Position numbers and translations under genes: made by a program
DNA from: Alteromonas lipotrueae
GTDB lineage: Bacteria > Pseudomonadota > Gammaproteobacteria > Enterobacterales > Alteromonadaceae
Assembly (NCBI RefSeq): GCF_019249215.1
Contig: NZ_JAESDI010000013.1
Coordinates: forward strand, 62,001-126,000
DNA: 64,000 nucleotides
Reading direction: 5' to 3'
Notes under the pieces: generated by a model
Database searches by the model: none
What the model saw: the letters and a program-made list of their open reading frames with translations, nothing else
Told to the model about the DNA's origin: nothing
Shown here: positions 45,766 to 54,632 of the stretch, one piece after another
How positions within the stretch are numbered: the first letter of the stretch is position 1
Layout: every line of letters begins with the position of its first letter

Positions 45766-47841
45766 TTGAAAAGTCTTCGTTCTGACATTGCACTTACATC
45801 TATAGCTTCTGTTGCGATTATCAGTGTATTGATAATGGCTTTGTCTATTCGTGTTTACGAAACCTTGTATCAAGATTTTGTTGCCTACCAGTTTGATGCA
45901 CTGGCTGAAAATATGGCGGTCGATTTATTACCCGTCATTAATTACAGCGCAGGAAGCTTTGACCAAACCCAAGTGCTGCTAAGGTTAGACAAATACGAAT
46001 ACGTTGAGTTTGCTCGTATTTACAATGAATACGATGAATTGGTCAATCATTATGTGGGTAACCCAATTATCGATAATGAGTCAGCACCGGTCCCAATCAT
46101 TAACGAAGTTGACTACCTTCATTTAGATAATGGCTTTCACACCATCAATAACAACATCTTTGTTATTAAAACGATAGGTGAAGTGGATCTTCCCATAGGA
46201 AAGCTCGTTCTATCCTACGACATTCAACATCCGCTTGCCGAAAACCGATGGAAATTTATTGGGCTCGTCACGCCGGTCGTCATCATTTTGCTTCTCATCA
46301 CAGTCATTACTACGGTGCGCTTACAAAGACGTTTGCTCACACCACTGACATCATTAATTGCGAAAATGAAAAAAGTGGAAAAAGAAGCAAACTACGACGT
46401 AAAAGTGTCGGAAGAAGGCAAATATGAAATTGCTTCACTTGGACGCGGTTTTAATAGCATGATGCTACACATAAAGAATCAAATAGATATTAATAAGCGT
46501 AAAACACTGTTACTTGAAAGGCAGCAATCTCAAATGGAGAAGCTTGCCAACTTCGATACGTTAACAGGGTTACCCAACAGGCAATATTTAATGAAGAGCT
46601 TATCAATTGAATTGGCTCGAGCTAAAAGAGAAAAATCGCAAGTCGCGCTTATGTTTCTCGATTTGGATGGGTTTAAGCAAGTTAATGACTCTTATGGTCA
46701 CGACGCTGGTGACAAACTACTTTGCGGCATTTCCTCTGAAATTTCTGATGCCATGCGTGATGGCGACATAGTGGGTCGTCTCGGCGGCGATGAATTTCTT
46801 ATTATTCTAGTGGGTAACCCTACGAATTCACAATTAGAAGCAATAGCGAAGCGGCTCATCAGTAAAATAACCAAGTTGCATCATATTGATGGTTGGCGAG
46901 TGGATCCTAGCGTTAGCATAGGTATTGCCCTCGCTACCGACAGTGATTACGCCGCGTCCACGTTAGTGACAAACGCTGATGTGGCTATGTACAAAGCGAA
47001 AAACGAGGGAAAAGGTCGTTACGTTTGGTTTACCGAATCGATGCAGGAGGCAACTAGGCGCAAAATTCAGGTGGCTACTCACCTTCCTAAAGCTATCGAG
47101 AACAATGAATTCCATTTGGTTTATCAAGCTAAAGTCAACGGCCAAGGTAACGTAGTAGGTTTTGAGGCCTTGTTGCGCTGGTTTGATAATGAGCTTGGAA
47201 ATGTTTCACCAGCAGAGTTTATACCCATCGCTGAGCAAAGCGACAGAATTTCTGAAATCACGCTTTGGGTGATAGTCCAAGCTTGTATAGAAATACCCCA
47301 TATTACAGAACACTATGGCGAAGATATTAGGGTTTCAATCAACCTTTCTGCTTACGATCTAAAAAACGTTTATGTGACTGAATTTATCTTAGAGGGTTTA
47401 CGATCTGGTGGGATCCCCAAGAATAACGTGGAATTTGAAATCACCGAATCGGCCTATATGAATAATTTCTCTATCGCAAACGCCTTTTTAGCCGAACTCA
47501 AAAAAGAAGGGTGTAAGATATCTTTAGACGACTTTGGAACCGGTTATTCATCATTAAGTTACATTACAGAGTTTAACATCGACACACTTAAAATAGACCG
47601 TCAATTTGTCAGTCAAATTGGCATTTCTAAACGATCTGAGCTTATCACTATCACTATTATCGAAATGGCAAAAAACCTTAATTTAAATGTGTGTGCTGAG
47701 GGTATCGAAACCCATGAGCAATCCGCTTTTTTAACCGAGAATGGTTGCAACATATTGCAAGGTTTTTTATACAGTAAACCAATCCCTCTTGACGCTTTGT
47801 TTTCGCAAGAAGAACGAGCTTTGTTACACCTAGTAAATTAA
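45766..47841 (+). CDS. Membrane GGDEF-EAL protein (c-di-GMP turnover)
   Basis: A 691-residue inner-membrane protein. Helices at about 9-29 and 163-183 enclose a periplasmic sensor of about 130 residues of unknown type; a HAMP region follows. The diguanylate cyclase domain has GRLGGDEF intact and the phosphodiesterase domain has FEALLRW, DDFGTGYSSLSY and the final CAEGIE, so both activities are possible. The start is a TTG codon; the next Met lies within the first helix, and no ATG is available upstream. It overlaps the convergent small PstS-like gene by four bases at the 3' end. A signal in the periplasm would set c-di-GMP levels. The adjacent PstS-like proteins could be the sensor ligands, which is speculative. 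Confidence 0.88.
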   Translation: MKSLRSDIALTSIASVAIISVLIMALSIRVYETLYQDFVAYQFDALAENMAVDLLPVINYSAGSFDQTQVLLRLDKYEYVEFARIYNEYDELVNHYVGNPIIDNESAPVPIINEVDYLHLDNGFHTINNNIFVIKTIGEVDLPIGKLVLSYDIQHPLAENRWKFIGLVTPVVIILLLITVITTVRLQRRLLTPLTSLIAKMKKVEKEANYDVKVSEEGKYEIASLGRGFNSMMLHIKNQIDINKRKTLLLERQQSQMEKLANFDTLTGLPNRQYLMKSLSIELARAKREKSQVALMFLDLDGFKQVNDSYGHDAGDKLLCGISSEISDAMRDGDIVGRLGGDEFLIILVGNPTNSQLEAIAKRLISKITKLHHIDGWRVDPSVSIGIALATDSDYAASTLVTNADVAMYKAKNEGKGRYVWFTESMQEATRRKIQVATHLPKAIENNEFHLVYQAKVNGQGNVVGFEALLRWFDNELGNVSPAEFIPIAEQSDRISEITLWVIVQACIEIPHITEHYGEDIRVSINLSAYDLKNVYVTEFILEGLRSGGIPKNNVEFEITESAYMNNFSIANAFLAELKKEGCKISLDDFGTGYSSLSYITEFNIDTLKIDRQFVSQIGISKRSELITITIIEMAKNLNLNVCAEGIETHEQSAFLTENGCNILQGFLYSKPIPLDALFSQEERALLHLVN

Positions 47842-48254
47842 ATTGATACATACACCACGGTTAGTCCCTTGGGAATAACGGTTCCCTCGGGTAAATAGCC
47901 AACACTTAATTTATGCTCTATGAGAAAAGTGACCATTTCTTCAATATTACTAACATTCGAAGGCGGAATACTACGCCCACTGAATCGCATTTGCGCCCAG
48001 AAAGATTGAATACGTGCTTCAGGTAATCCAATAACCCGAGTATTAAAGACTTTTCGAATATAGGAGCCTGGCTCGAATTCTACTGGTGAAAGCCCATTCG
48101 TAGCGCCTCCCATAAACACATTACGTATTTCGCTTTTACTCAACTGAAGCGATGGCTCTCCTAAATTAGCGACCACCCAAACACGTTCACGAGCGTGCAC
48201 TAACTGCGGAAACGCTAAACAAGATAGGCACATGAATAAGGGTAAATATCGCAT
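47838..48254 (-). CDS. Small PstS-like periplasmic protein, copy 1
   Basis: A 138-residue exported protein counted from ATG 48254, where stop and start overlap as TAATG with the porin gene. A signal peptide (1-22) precedes a domain resembling half of a phosphate-binding (PstS-type) protein: VVANLGEPSLQLSKSEIRNVFMGG, FWAQMRFSGRSIPPSNV and a final KLSVGYLPEGTVIPKGLTVV. Such short one-lobe proteins are common near porins and signalling proteins; the ligand is unknown. A second copy is encoded at 49620. It faces the GGDEF-EAL gene tail to tail with a four-base overlap. Confidence 0.75.
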   Translation of the reverse strand: MRYLPLFMCLSCLAFPQLVHARERVWVVANLGEPSLQLSKSEIRNVFMGGATNGLSPVEFEPGSYIRKVFNTRVIGLPEARIQSFWAQMRFSGRSIPPSNVSNIEEMVTFLIEHKLSVGYLPEGTVIPKGLTVVYVSI

Positions 48255-49453
48255 TAAAATACCCATTCTAATCCCACCTGATAAAGACTTGCCCGCCTAT
48301 CAAAATCAGCATTCTCTGGAGGGACATAAAACAACGATGTTTTGCCCTCTTTACCCTTCAAAAACGAAACCTCTGCTTTGAATGCAAGATTGGTACTGTG
48401 ATCCCAACGAACACCAAAGGTTAAAGAATCTAAGTCATCAGTGGGAAATAAAGCGTTAATAGAATCAACCGATGTTGATAATAGGTCTAATAGCGGACTG
48501 ACACCTAATGGGATGGTATTTTCAATACTGTTCTCGTCTTGTCGTGATGTTGCTATCGTTGCGTGGAATAGCAGCGAGTTATAATAATGCCCTATAGTAA
48601 GGTAGTAGCTGTCGATACCAGATAATACATCGAGATCAGAATCTACCGACATAGATTCTGCGCTAATAAACCAATCTAACGATGTATAGCCTGCGCCAAA
48701 TACGTAAACGGATACGCCGTCGTCCAATCTAAATTTTGCTGCGAGTTCATCAAAGCCAGCCGAAGTAAGCCCCCCAACTAATTGGTCGATTAGCACGCTA
48801 TTATCTACAACTTCTGTCACTCTCATAAAAGAAGAACGAAAGCTAAAGCCATCATAAGTCAGAGAAAGTACCGCACCGTAAATATCATTGATATCAACAT
48901 CAAACCCTTCTTGGCCGGAGAAAAGTTCGCCATCGAAATTTCCCCAATAACCCTCAATATCAAATCCAACGTTTTTAAATTGTGTTTTGTGTCTTACGTT
49001 CACGCCTTCGTAACCCGAATAGAAAAGCCGTCGGCTGTAAACTTGCTCGGGTGCATTTAGCCAAGGGTAAGAAAACCCCACATCGATAACATCAGAATAT
49101 TTAAGTACAGGTATCCGAAGTCGCCCAGCGTTGAACTGCCACGATGATGAAGGTTGATAAGTAATATAAAGCCAATCTAATCCTGAATCTCTATCTGGTC
49201 CAGTGTGGAGTATTCCCTGCGCAGAAATTGAAAACTGGTTATTAATAGCATAATCGGCTTGCAGTGCGAAAAGTGAGTCTTCAGAAAAGCTCCACGAGCT
49301 ATCGTAATTTGCATAAGATGCTTCGCTTGTGGAGAGCTGACCACCTACTACCCTAGCAAACCCAGAGAACGTTAGATCGCGATGGGTATCTGCAATCGCA
49401 AAAGGGGTAAACAGGGCTAAGGTGAGCAAAGCAGCAGTGATATATTTCAGCAT
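48254..49453 (-). CDS. Outer-membrane porin-like beta-barrel, copy 1
   Basis: A 399-residue protein with a signal peptide (1-21, AIA) and a beta-barrel rich in Tyr, Trp, Ser and Asp. It ends in YQVGLEWVF, with the C-terminal Phe needed for barrel assembly. It begins DLTFSGFARVVGGQLST, a pattern seen in Alteromonas porins of the DUF3138/carboxylate-channel kind, which I cannot name exactly. It forms a two-gene unit with the PstS-like gene, joined by TAATG. A close paralogue lies at 50039, sharing for example FSYPWLNAPEQ and DSLTFGVRWD in the same order. Substrate unknown. Confidence 0.78.
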   Translation of the reverse strand: MLKYITAALLTLALFTPFAIADTHRDLTFSGFARVVGGQLSTSEASYANYDSSWSFSEDSLFALQADYAINNQFSISAQGILHTGPDRDSGLDWLYITYQPSSSWQFNAGRLRIPVLKYSDVIDVGFSYPWLNAPEQVYSRRLFYSGYEGVNVRHKTQFKNVGFDIEGYWGNFDGELFSGQEGFDVDINDIYGAVLSLTYDGFSFRSSFMRVTEVVDNSVLIDQLVGGLTSAGFDELAAKFRLDDGVSVYVFGAGYTSLDWFISAESMSVDSDLDVLSGIDSYYLTIGHYYNSLLFHATIATSRQDENSIENTIPLGVSPLLDLLSTSVDSINALFPTDDLDSLTFGVRWDHSTNLAFKAEVSFLKGKEGKTSLFYVPPENADFDRRASLYQVGLEWVF

Positions 49454-49619
49454 CTAGGTCACAACTCAGTAAATATCAATAGCAGACGGTGGCACATGAG
49501 CTAGCTGCTGTTTTAGTTACATAATTAATAGCATAAGCGCTAACAATTACCAGCCAGACTTAAGTATTAGGAAATATTTATGCAGCCTACAAAACCACTG
49601 GATACGAGGCTGATTAACA

Positions 49620-50039
49620 CTAATCTGTTATAAAAATAACAGTAAGACTATCTGGAAGCTCAACGCCTTCAGGTAAATAACCTATGCTGGCTTCGTTTTC
49701 ATTTAAGTAACTTATCATCTCATCAACATTACCAACACTGGTGGGTGGCTTATTCCTACCGCTGAACTTCATCTGTGCCCAGTAAGACTGAATTCTAGAT
49801 TCAGGTAGCCCTATAACATACGTGTTGAAGACAACCCGAATATGGGAGCCGCTCGCAATTTCTACGGGAGTAAGATTAGATTCCGATACTCCCCCCATGA
49901 AGATATTGCGGATTTCCCCTTTACTCAAGGAAACAGGTTGATCAGCTAAATGCGCAACCACTACCACTCGCTCGCGCTCTTGGGCAACCGCACAAAAAAT
50001 AAAGGAGATGATGAATATAGCGAAGGCAAATTTCGACAT
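49620..50039 (-). CDS. Small PstS-like periplasmic protein, copy 2
   Basis: A 139-residue paralogue of the protein at 47838, with the start again inside a TAATG junction with its porin gene. The signal peptide (1-20) ends near AQE. Conserved stretches with copy 1 include LSKGEIRNIFMGG, RIQSYWAQMKFSGR and SIGYLPEGVELPDSLTV. The identical junction shows that the two-gene unit was duplicated as a block. Function unknown; ligand binding in the periplasm is inferred from the PstS-like pattern. Confidence 0.75.
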   Translation of the reverse strand: MSKFAFAIFIISFIFCAVAQERERVVVVAHLADQPVSLSKGEIRNIFMGGVSESNLTPVEIASGSHIRVVFNTYVIGLPESRIQSYWAQMKFSGRNKPPTSVGNVDEMISYLNENEASIGYLPEGVELPDSLTVIFITD

Positions 50040-51235
50040 TAAAACACCCACTCTAGGCCTAGCTGATACAGTGTGGCTCGCCGGTCAAAATCAGAACCGA
50101 TGACATCTAATTCAAAAAACGATGTTTTTCCTTCTTTTCCTTTTAAAAAAGACACTTCAGCTTTTAACGCTAAATCGTTTCGAAAATCCCACCGGGCCCC
50201 TAACGTTAATGAGTCTAAGTCATCCGTTGGAAAGTACGTTTTTACTTCCTCCACAGCGAAATGAAGCGCATCAAGTTGCGGTGCAATGCCAACAGGGATC
50301 GGGTTTTCAATATCGTTTAAAGATTGGCGAGATGAGCCCACGGTGGCGTGTACTAACACTTCATCGAAGTAATAACCAAAAGTAACATAAAAACTGTCGA
50401 TACCGCCTAGAATGTCTAAGTCTGATTTAACCGACATCCATTCAGCAGAAGCAAACCAATTCAGCGAGTCGTAGCTGATACCGAACAGATAAGAGGTGGC
50501 TCCACCGTCAATATCCAAGATATCTGCGGTGTCGGGAAAGCCTGCGGCGCGTAAGCCTTGAATTAATGGATCCAACTCGGTTAAATCGGTGTCGGTATCG
50601 TTCGCGTGTATAGTGGCAGTTCGAAATTGAAAACCTCGGTAACTTATTTCTACTACTCCACCATACATGCCATCGACAGTAACATCAAAAGCCGTTCCGC
50701 TGGAGTGTATTTCATCACTGTAGTTCCCCCAGTAAGCTTCTAAGGAAAAGGCGACCTCATTAAATGAACCTAGGTAACGCGCATTCACGCCTTTGTACTG
50801 GGAAAACAGGTAGCTGCTGTAAAGTTGCTGCGGCGCATTTAACCATGGATAAGCGAAACCAACGTCTATCACATCAGAATATTTCAAAAAAGGCGTGCGT
50901 ATTTGCCCAAGGTTAAACTGCCAAGATGCGTTAGGTTGGTAGGTTAAATACAGCCATTCCACACCCGATTTTCTCGTCTCATCGCTATGCCATAATAATT
51001 GTCCAGACAGAGAAAAGTAATCATTAATAATATAATCGGCTTGCAGTGCTGCTAAGGATTTTTCAGAGAAGCTTACCGAATTATTATAGCCCTCGTACTT
51101 AGCTTCATCGGTAGATAAGTAACCGCCAACCAATCGCGCAAACCCAGAAAATTGTAAATCATTTGAAGTTTTGGCGGTGGCTCCAAAGGAGATAAAACTC
51201 TCGATTATAAACAGTAATGTGAACCGACTAACCAA
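50039..51235 (-). CDS. Outer-membrane porin-like beta-barrel, copy 2
   Basis: A 398-residue paralogue of the porin at 48254, with a signal peptide (about 1-21, ATA) and the same start DLQFSGFARLVGGYLST, middle VGFAYPWLNAPQQ and end YQLGLEWVF. The two copies align along the whole length but differ at many positions, so the duplication is not recent. The unit comprises this gene and the small PstS-like gene. The neighbouring KDPG aldolase gene is 200 bases upstream in the same direction, so a link to uronate uptake is possible, but nothing else supports it. Confidence 0.78.
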   Translation of the reverse strand: MVSRFTLLFIIESFISFGATAKTSNDLQFSGFARLVGGYLSTDEAKYEGYNNSVSFSEKSLAALQADYIINDYFSLSGQLLWHSDETRKSGVEWLYLTYQPNASWQFNLGQIRTPFLKYSDVIDVGFAYPWLNAPQQLYSSYLFSQYKGVNARYLGSFNEVAFSLEAYWGNYSDEIHSSGTAFDVTVDGMYGGVVEISYRGFQFRTATIHANDTDTDLTELDPLIQGLRAAGFPDTADILDIDGGATSYLFGISYDSLNWFASAEWMSVKSDLDILGGIDSFYVTFGYYFDEVLVHATVGSSRQSLNDIENPIPVGIAPQLDALHFAVEEVKTYFPTDDLDSLTLGARWDFRNDLALKAEVSFLKGKEGKTSFFELDVIGSDFDRRATLYQLGLEWVF

Positions 51236-51431
51236 AGGGAAACCTTATAAGCAAACAAGTGTGAAATTAACTATCACAAGCATCTAGTGATTATTAATCT
51301 AAAATCCACTTTTCGCCAGTTTGGGCAGTAAGTTAAGAGATAATTATTTAGAACGGAACACGATGAGCTACCAGAAGTAAAAGTGATCCCCTCACTCTGG
51401 CAGTAATTTGTAGAATAGACGATTTCTTTTG

Positions 51432-52046
51432 CTATTTAACGTCTAGGCATGCTTGTGTGATGGCTTGCCAGTTTTTCGCCTCAACCCACTCAGGCTTTGC
51501 TACCCAAGTTCCACCCACAGCAAAAATATTGCTCATGGATAAATAATCTTGATAGTTACTTTCTGACACACCGCCGGTTGGACAGAAGCGTGTATCTTTA
51601 AACAATCCGCCTACCGCTTTTAAAAACGCTGCGCCGCCAGATAGAGATGCAGGGAACAACTTCATTTCACGAAAGCCATGCTCTCTTGCTAATACAATAT
51701 CAGCAACAGTGGAAACGCCAGGTAACACAGGTAAACCACAGGCTGTTAATGCAGTGAGTAAGCGCTCGGTGACAGCTGGCGTCACAATGAAATCAGCGCC
51801 TGCGTCTTTAGCAATTTGCAATGATGTTTCATCAATAATGGTGCCCGCACTTACAATCATCTCAGGTAGAGCAGCTTTTATCGCTGTAATTGCTTCGGCT
51901 GACTTTTCTGAACGAAGTACGACTTCTACCGTGCGCAAGTTCGCTTCATACATCGCTTTTGCGATATCTACACCGTCGTCTGCATTATTGACTTGGATAA
52001 TAGGTAAAAGCTTCTGCTCTCCCATAATTGAAGATATAGAATTCAT
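51432..52046 (-). CDS. eda: KDPG/KHG aldolase
   Basis: A 204-residue class I aldolase that splits 2-keto-3-deoxy-6-phosphogluconate into pyruvate and glyceraldehyde 3-phosphate in the cytoplasm. Key residues are Glu41 in VEVVLRS (canonical EVTLRT), the Schiff-base Lys129 in REMKLFPA and the phosphate loop FCPTGGVSESN. Length is standard. It follows the KDG kinase gene by about 30 bases, forming a two-gene kdgK-eda operon that finishes alginate and uronate breakdown. The divergent GntR regulator upstream is the likely controller. Confidence 0.93.
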   Translation of the reverse strand: MNSISSIMGEQKLLPIIQVNNADDGVDIAKAMYEANLRTVEVVLRSEKSAEAITAIKAALPEMIVSAGTIIDETSLQIAKDAGADFIVTPAVTERLLTALTACGLPVLPGVSTVADIVLAREHGFREMKLFPASLSGGAAFLKAVGGLFKDTRFCPTGGVSESNYQDYLSMSNIFAVGGTWVAKPEWVEAKNWQAITQACLDVK

Positions 52047-52075
52047 AATTTTCTCTGTGTAATTTTGCGTAAGGA

Positions 52076-53005
52076 TCAGGTTAAATTTTGACTAAAGAGG
52101 CTATAAGCGGTGGCATCCACAATGGCGCCTTTTTGCTGGATAACAAACCCCGCACTCTTGGATGCTTTCTCGACTGCTTCTTTTTGCGACGAATCTTCTA
52201 GTCTTGCCCCAAGGTAAACGCCGTTGAAGGCATCTCCTGCAGATGTTGTATCTACGACATTCTCAACTGGCGTAAGCGGAACTTGAGAGATATCGCCCTG
52301 CTGATTAATAACGGTAACAGCGTCACTTCCATTTTTTATAATCACTTCATCGAAGGTGTAATCACTTAAAAATTTCAGTGTCTCGTCAATAGTGTCTATG
52401 CCATACAAGAAATCGAAGTCTTCAATACCGGGAAGAATAATGTCTGCTAACTCATAAGCTTTTGCATAAAGACGCTTAGCGTCATCTTTACTTTTCCACA
52501 ACGAGGGGCGGTGGTTGATATCAAAGACTAACTTAACACCCGCCGATTTTAACCGGGCTAACAAAGAGAAATACGTTGAGAGATCTTCTTCGTTTATTAT
52601 CGCTAAGCTTATTCCACTAAACAACACCATGTCGAAGGCGGTCATTGCGGCAATATCGTTGCTATCGAGGGTTTGCATCATGCTTTTTGCTGCAGAATCC
52701 GAACGCCAATAAACGAATGAGCGTTCACCACTATCATCTGTATATATGCGGTAGAGACCTAGATGCTTCTCTACATGCCTGCCTATAAATCGCGGATTTA
52801 TCCCTTCATTTACAGCATGCATGACCATTTCATCACTTAACGCATCGTTGCCAACGGCACTAATGTAATAAACGTCATGTTGGGGAAACGTACGTTTCAT
52901 ATAAACAGCTGAATTATAAGTGTCACCTGCGAATCCTTGAGAGAGTAAGCCGTTTTCAGCTTCTCTAAGCTCTGACATACATTCGCCAATAAAACCAACT
53001 CTCAT
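52076..53005 (-). CDS. kdgK: 2-keto-3-deoxygluconate kinase (PfkB family)
   Basis: A 309-residue sugar kinase counted from ATG 53005; a longer frame from a TTG adds 13 residues that do not fit the family start (MRVGFIGECMSEL). PfkB signatures are GFAGDTYNSAVYMKR near the N-terminus and DTTSAGDAFNGVYLG with the catalytic Asp near the C-terminus; YRIYTDDSGERSFVYWR is typical of KDG kinases. It phosphorylates KDG from the DehR step to give KDPG for the aldolase encoded next. Ribosome binding site TTGGAG. Divergent from the GntR regulator at 53463. Confidence 0.92.
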   Translation of the reverse strand: MRVGFIGECMSELREAENGLLSQGFAGDTYNSAVYMKRTFPQHDVYYISAVGNDALSDEMVMHAVNEGINPRFIGRHVEKHLGLYRIYTDDSGERSFVYWRSDSAAKSMMQTLDSNDIAAMTAFDMVLFSGISLAIINEEDLSTYFSLLARLKSAGVKLVFDINHRPSLWKSKDDAKRLYAKAYELADIILPGIEDFDFLYGIDTIDETLKFLSDYTFDEVIIKNGSDAVTVINQQGDISQVPLTPVENVVDTTSAGDAFNGVYLGARLEDSSQKEAVEKASKSAGFVIQQKGAIVDATAYSLFSQNLT

Positions 53006-53462
53006 GCTACACAGACTCCAATTTAATATGCACTGTCTACTCAACGAAGTAGCCGTTCAATCCGAGGGCTAGCTAAATCTTGTTGGTACCAGATAGACTT
53101 CACTTACCTAATCCTCACATTTATGGGATTATCAACGCTATTTAGCCTAATTACACTGAACCGATACTGATTTCACTATTTGCTCGCCAACCATGGCCAT
53201 ATAAGCCATTTACGATCTTCGCTTTGTGTAAAAGAAATGTCACACGAAAAACACAATCTAACCAATTGAGCGCCCAAATACAACCAATTTATTTTACCAT
53301 AGAAAGTATTTGTTATTACCAAGAGCAAATAACTCGAGGTTTATTCGTGCATATAATCGTGATTGGCACCAGGATATTTCTTGCACTTTGCGAATAGGCA
53401 CACTTTCAGGCTACAATCCGTGTAACAGCGACGTTACCAATATATTTAAATAAGGTTAAATC
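53006..53462. promoter_or_regulatory. Divergent promoter region of kdgK-eda and GntR copy 2
   Basis: A 457-base AT-rich gap. Related half sites of the alginate motif are TAACCAATT near 53260, CAACCAATT near 53283, TTACCAAG near 53318 and TTACCAATA at 53434. Their clustering between an alginate catabolic operon and a GntR regulator supports a shared operator. I identify no exact -10/-35 pair. Confidence 0.4.
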
Positions 53463-54194
53463 ATGAAATCTCGCCGGCTTTTCTGGAGTATTGTAGAAAA
53501 ACTCGAAGACTTAATCGATCAAGGTATATGTCCAGCAGGGAGTCGACTGCCAGCTGAACGAGAGCTTGCGGAGACCTATAATGTGAGCCGCCCTACTATT
53601 CGCGAGGCGATAATCGCGCTGGAAGTTCGCGAACGAGTGGAAGTAAAAACGGGGTCTGGGGTTTATGTAACCGCGCAAAAAAATGCCCAGCACTCAGCAA
53701 AGCCTATTAGTGCCTTTGAGCTGACCCAAGCCAGAGCATTGATTGAAGGAGAAGCGGCTGCACTTGCCGCATCCACAATAAGCGACGACGAGGTTTCTGC
53801 GCTTGAAAAGGCCTTATTAGATATGGCCGCCCCAGATACTGCAGATGAGGCAGACCAGCGCTTTCACCATATTATTTCCCAAGCCACACATAACCATGCG
53901 GTGCAACTTTCGGTTGAAAACCTATGGGAACTTCGCCGATCAACGCCCGAAATAGTAGCGGCCTATAACGACGTTTGCTCTCAAGGTGTAGAACAACGAA
54001 TAAATGAGCACACAGAAATTTTCAACGCAATCGCTAATAGAGATACTGCAGCGGCACGTAAAGCAATGCATAGCCATTTTAATCGCCTTATAAATGCGTT
54101 ATTTGATGCAAGTGAAGCAAAGGAGTTAGAAGAGATTAAACGGAAAACAGATGAGACTAGAGGCTTATATTCAATTTCTCATCTCAGTAAATAA
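53463..54194 (+). CDS. GntR/FadR-family regulator, copy 2
   Basis: A 243-residue paralogue of the regulator at 4313, the same length and collinear throughout. The winged helix (PAGSRLPAERELAETYNVSR, PTIREAIIALEVRERVEV) has almost the same recognition helix, so both copies may bind the same sites. The FCD domain keeps DQRFHHII and HSHFNRLI but differs at several effector-domain positions, so the two may answer to different uronates. It is divergent from kdgK-eda, which it probably controls. Ribosome binding site AAGG. Confidence 0.86.
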   Translation: MKSRRLFWSIVEKLEDLIDQGICPAGSRLPAERELAETYNVSRPTIREAIIALEVRERVEVKTGSGVYVTAQKNAQHSAKPISAFELTQARALIEGEAAALAASTISDDEVSALEKALLDMAAPDTADEADQRFHHIISQATHNHAVQLSVENLWELRRSTPEIVAAYNDVCSQGVEQRINEHTEIFNAIANRDTAAARKAMHSHFNRLINALFDASEAKELEEIKRKTDETRGLYSISHLSK

Positions 54195-54240
54195 AGCACC
54201 GGCCTTGGTGAAAACCGTTTTTACGTAAATCACAAACAAA

Positions 54241-54266
54241 ACAGGCTTCTTTCGAAGCCTGTTACT
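54241..54266 (+). terminator. Hairpin after GntR copy 2
   Basis: Stem ACAGGCTTC, loop TTTC, GAAGCCTGT followed by TACTTA. The T-run is poor, so it may be a weak terminator. The remainder of the gap to 54632 has no gene that I can support. Confidence 0.55.
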
Positions 54267-54632
54267 TACTAGGGTACTCAGAGTATTTTTGTTTTTCTTG
54301 TATGAGTTTGTATTTGAGTAAATCTGTTTTTACTAATACGGGTATCTGAAAATTAGCGCGTCAGCATTAGACCCGTTAACTTCAGCTAAAAATATATAAA
54401 CATCACGCCACTTTGTCAACCACAAACAAGAAAGCGCATTACCAATAAACATTACCAATAAGCAGTAGATGAATATACCGTTACCTTCTTCTACTCGATT
54501 GCTTTTATTTAAATACGCATTCGGTGTACGGATTTGCTTTACGGCATGCAAAATACAGTTTAAAAAGCGCGCTATTGTTTAGTCTATAATTTCGAGTATT
54601 CTGCTCGTCATGGTTTTGCGAATTATAATCAA

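Noticed and set aside
4009..54632. Genomic island or prophage spanning the alginate and FHA regions
   Set aside because: No integrase, tRNA, attachment repeat or abrupt composition change is visible by eye.
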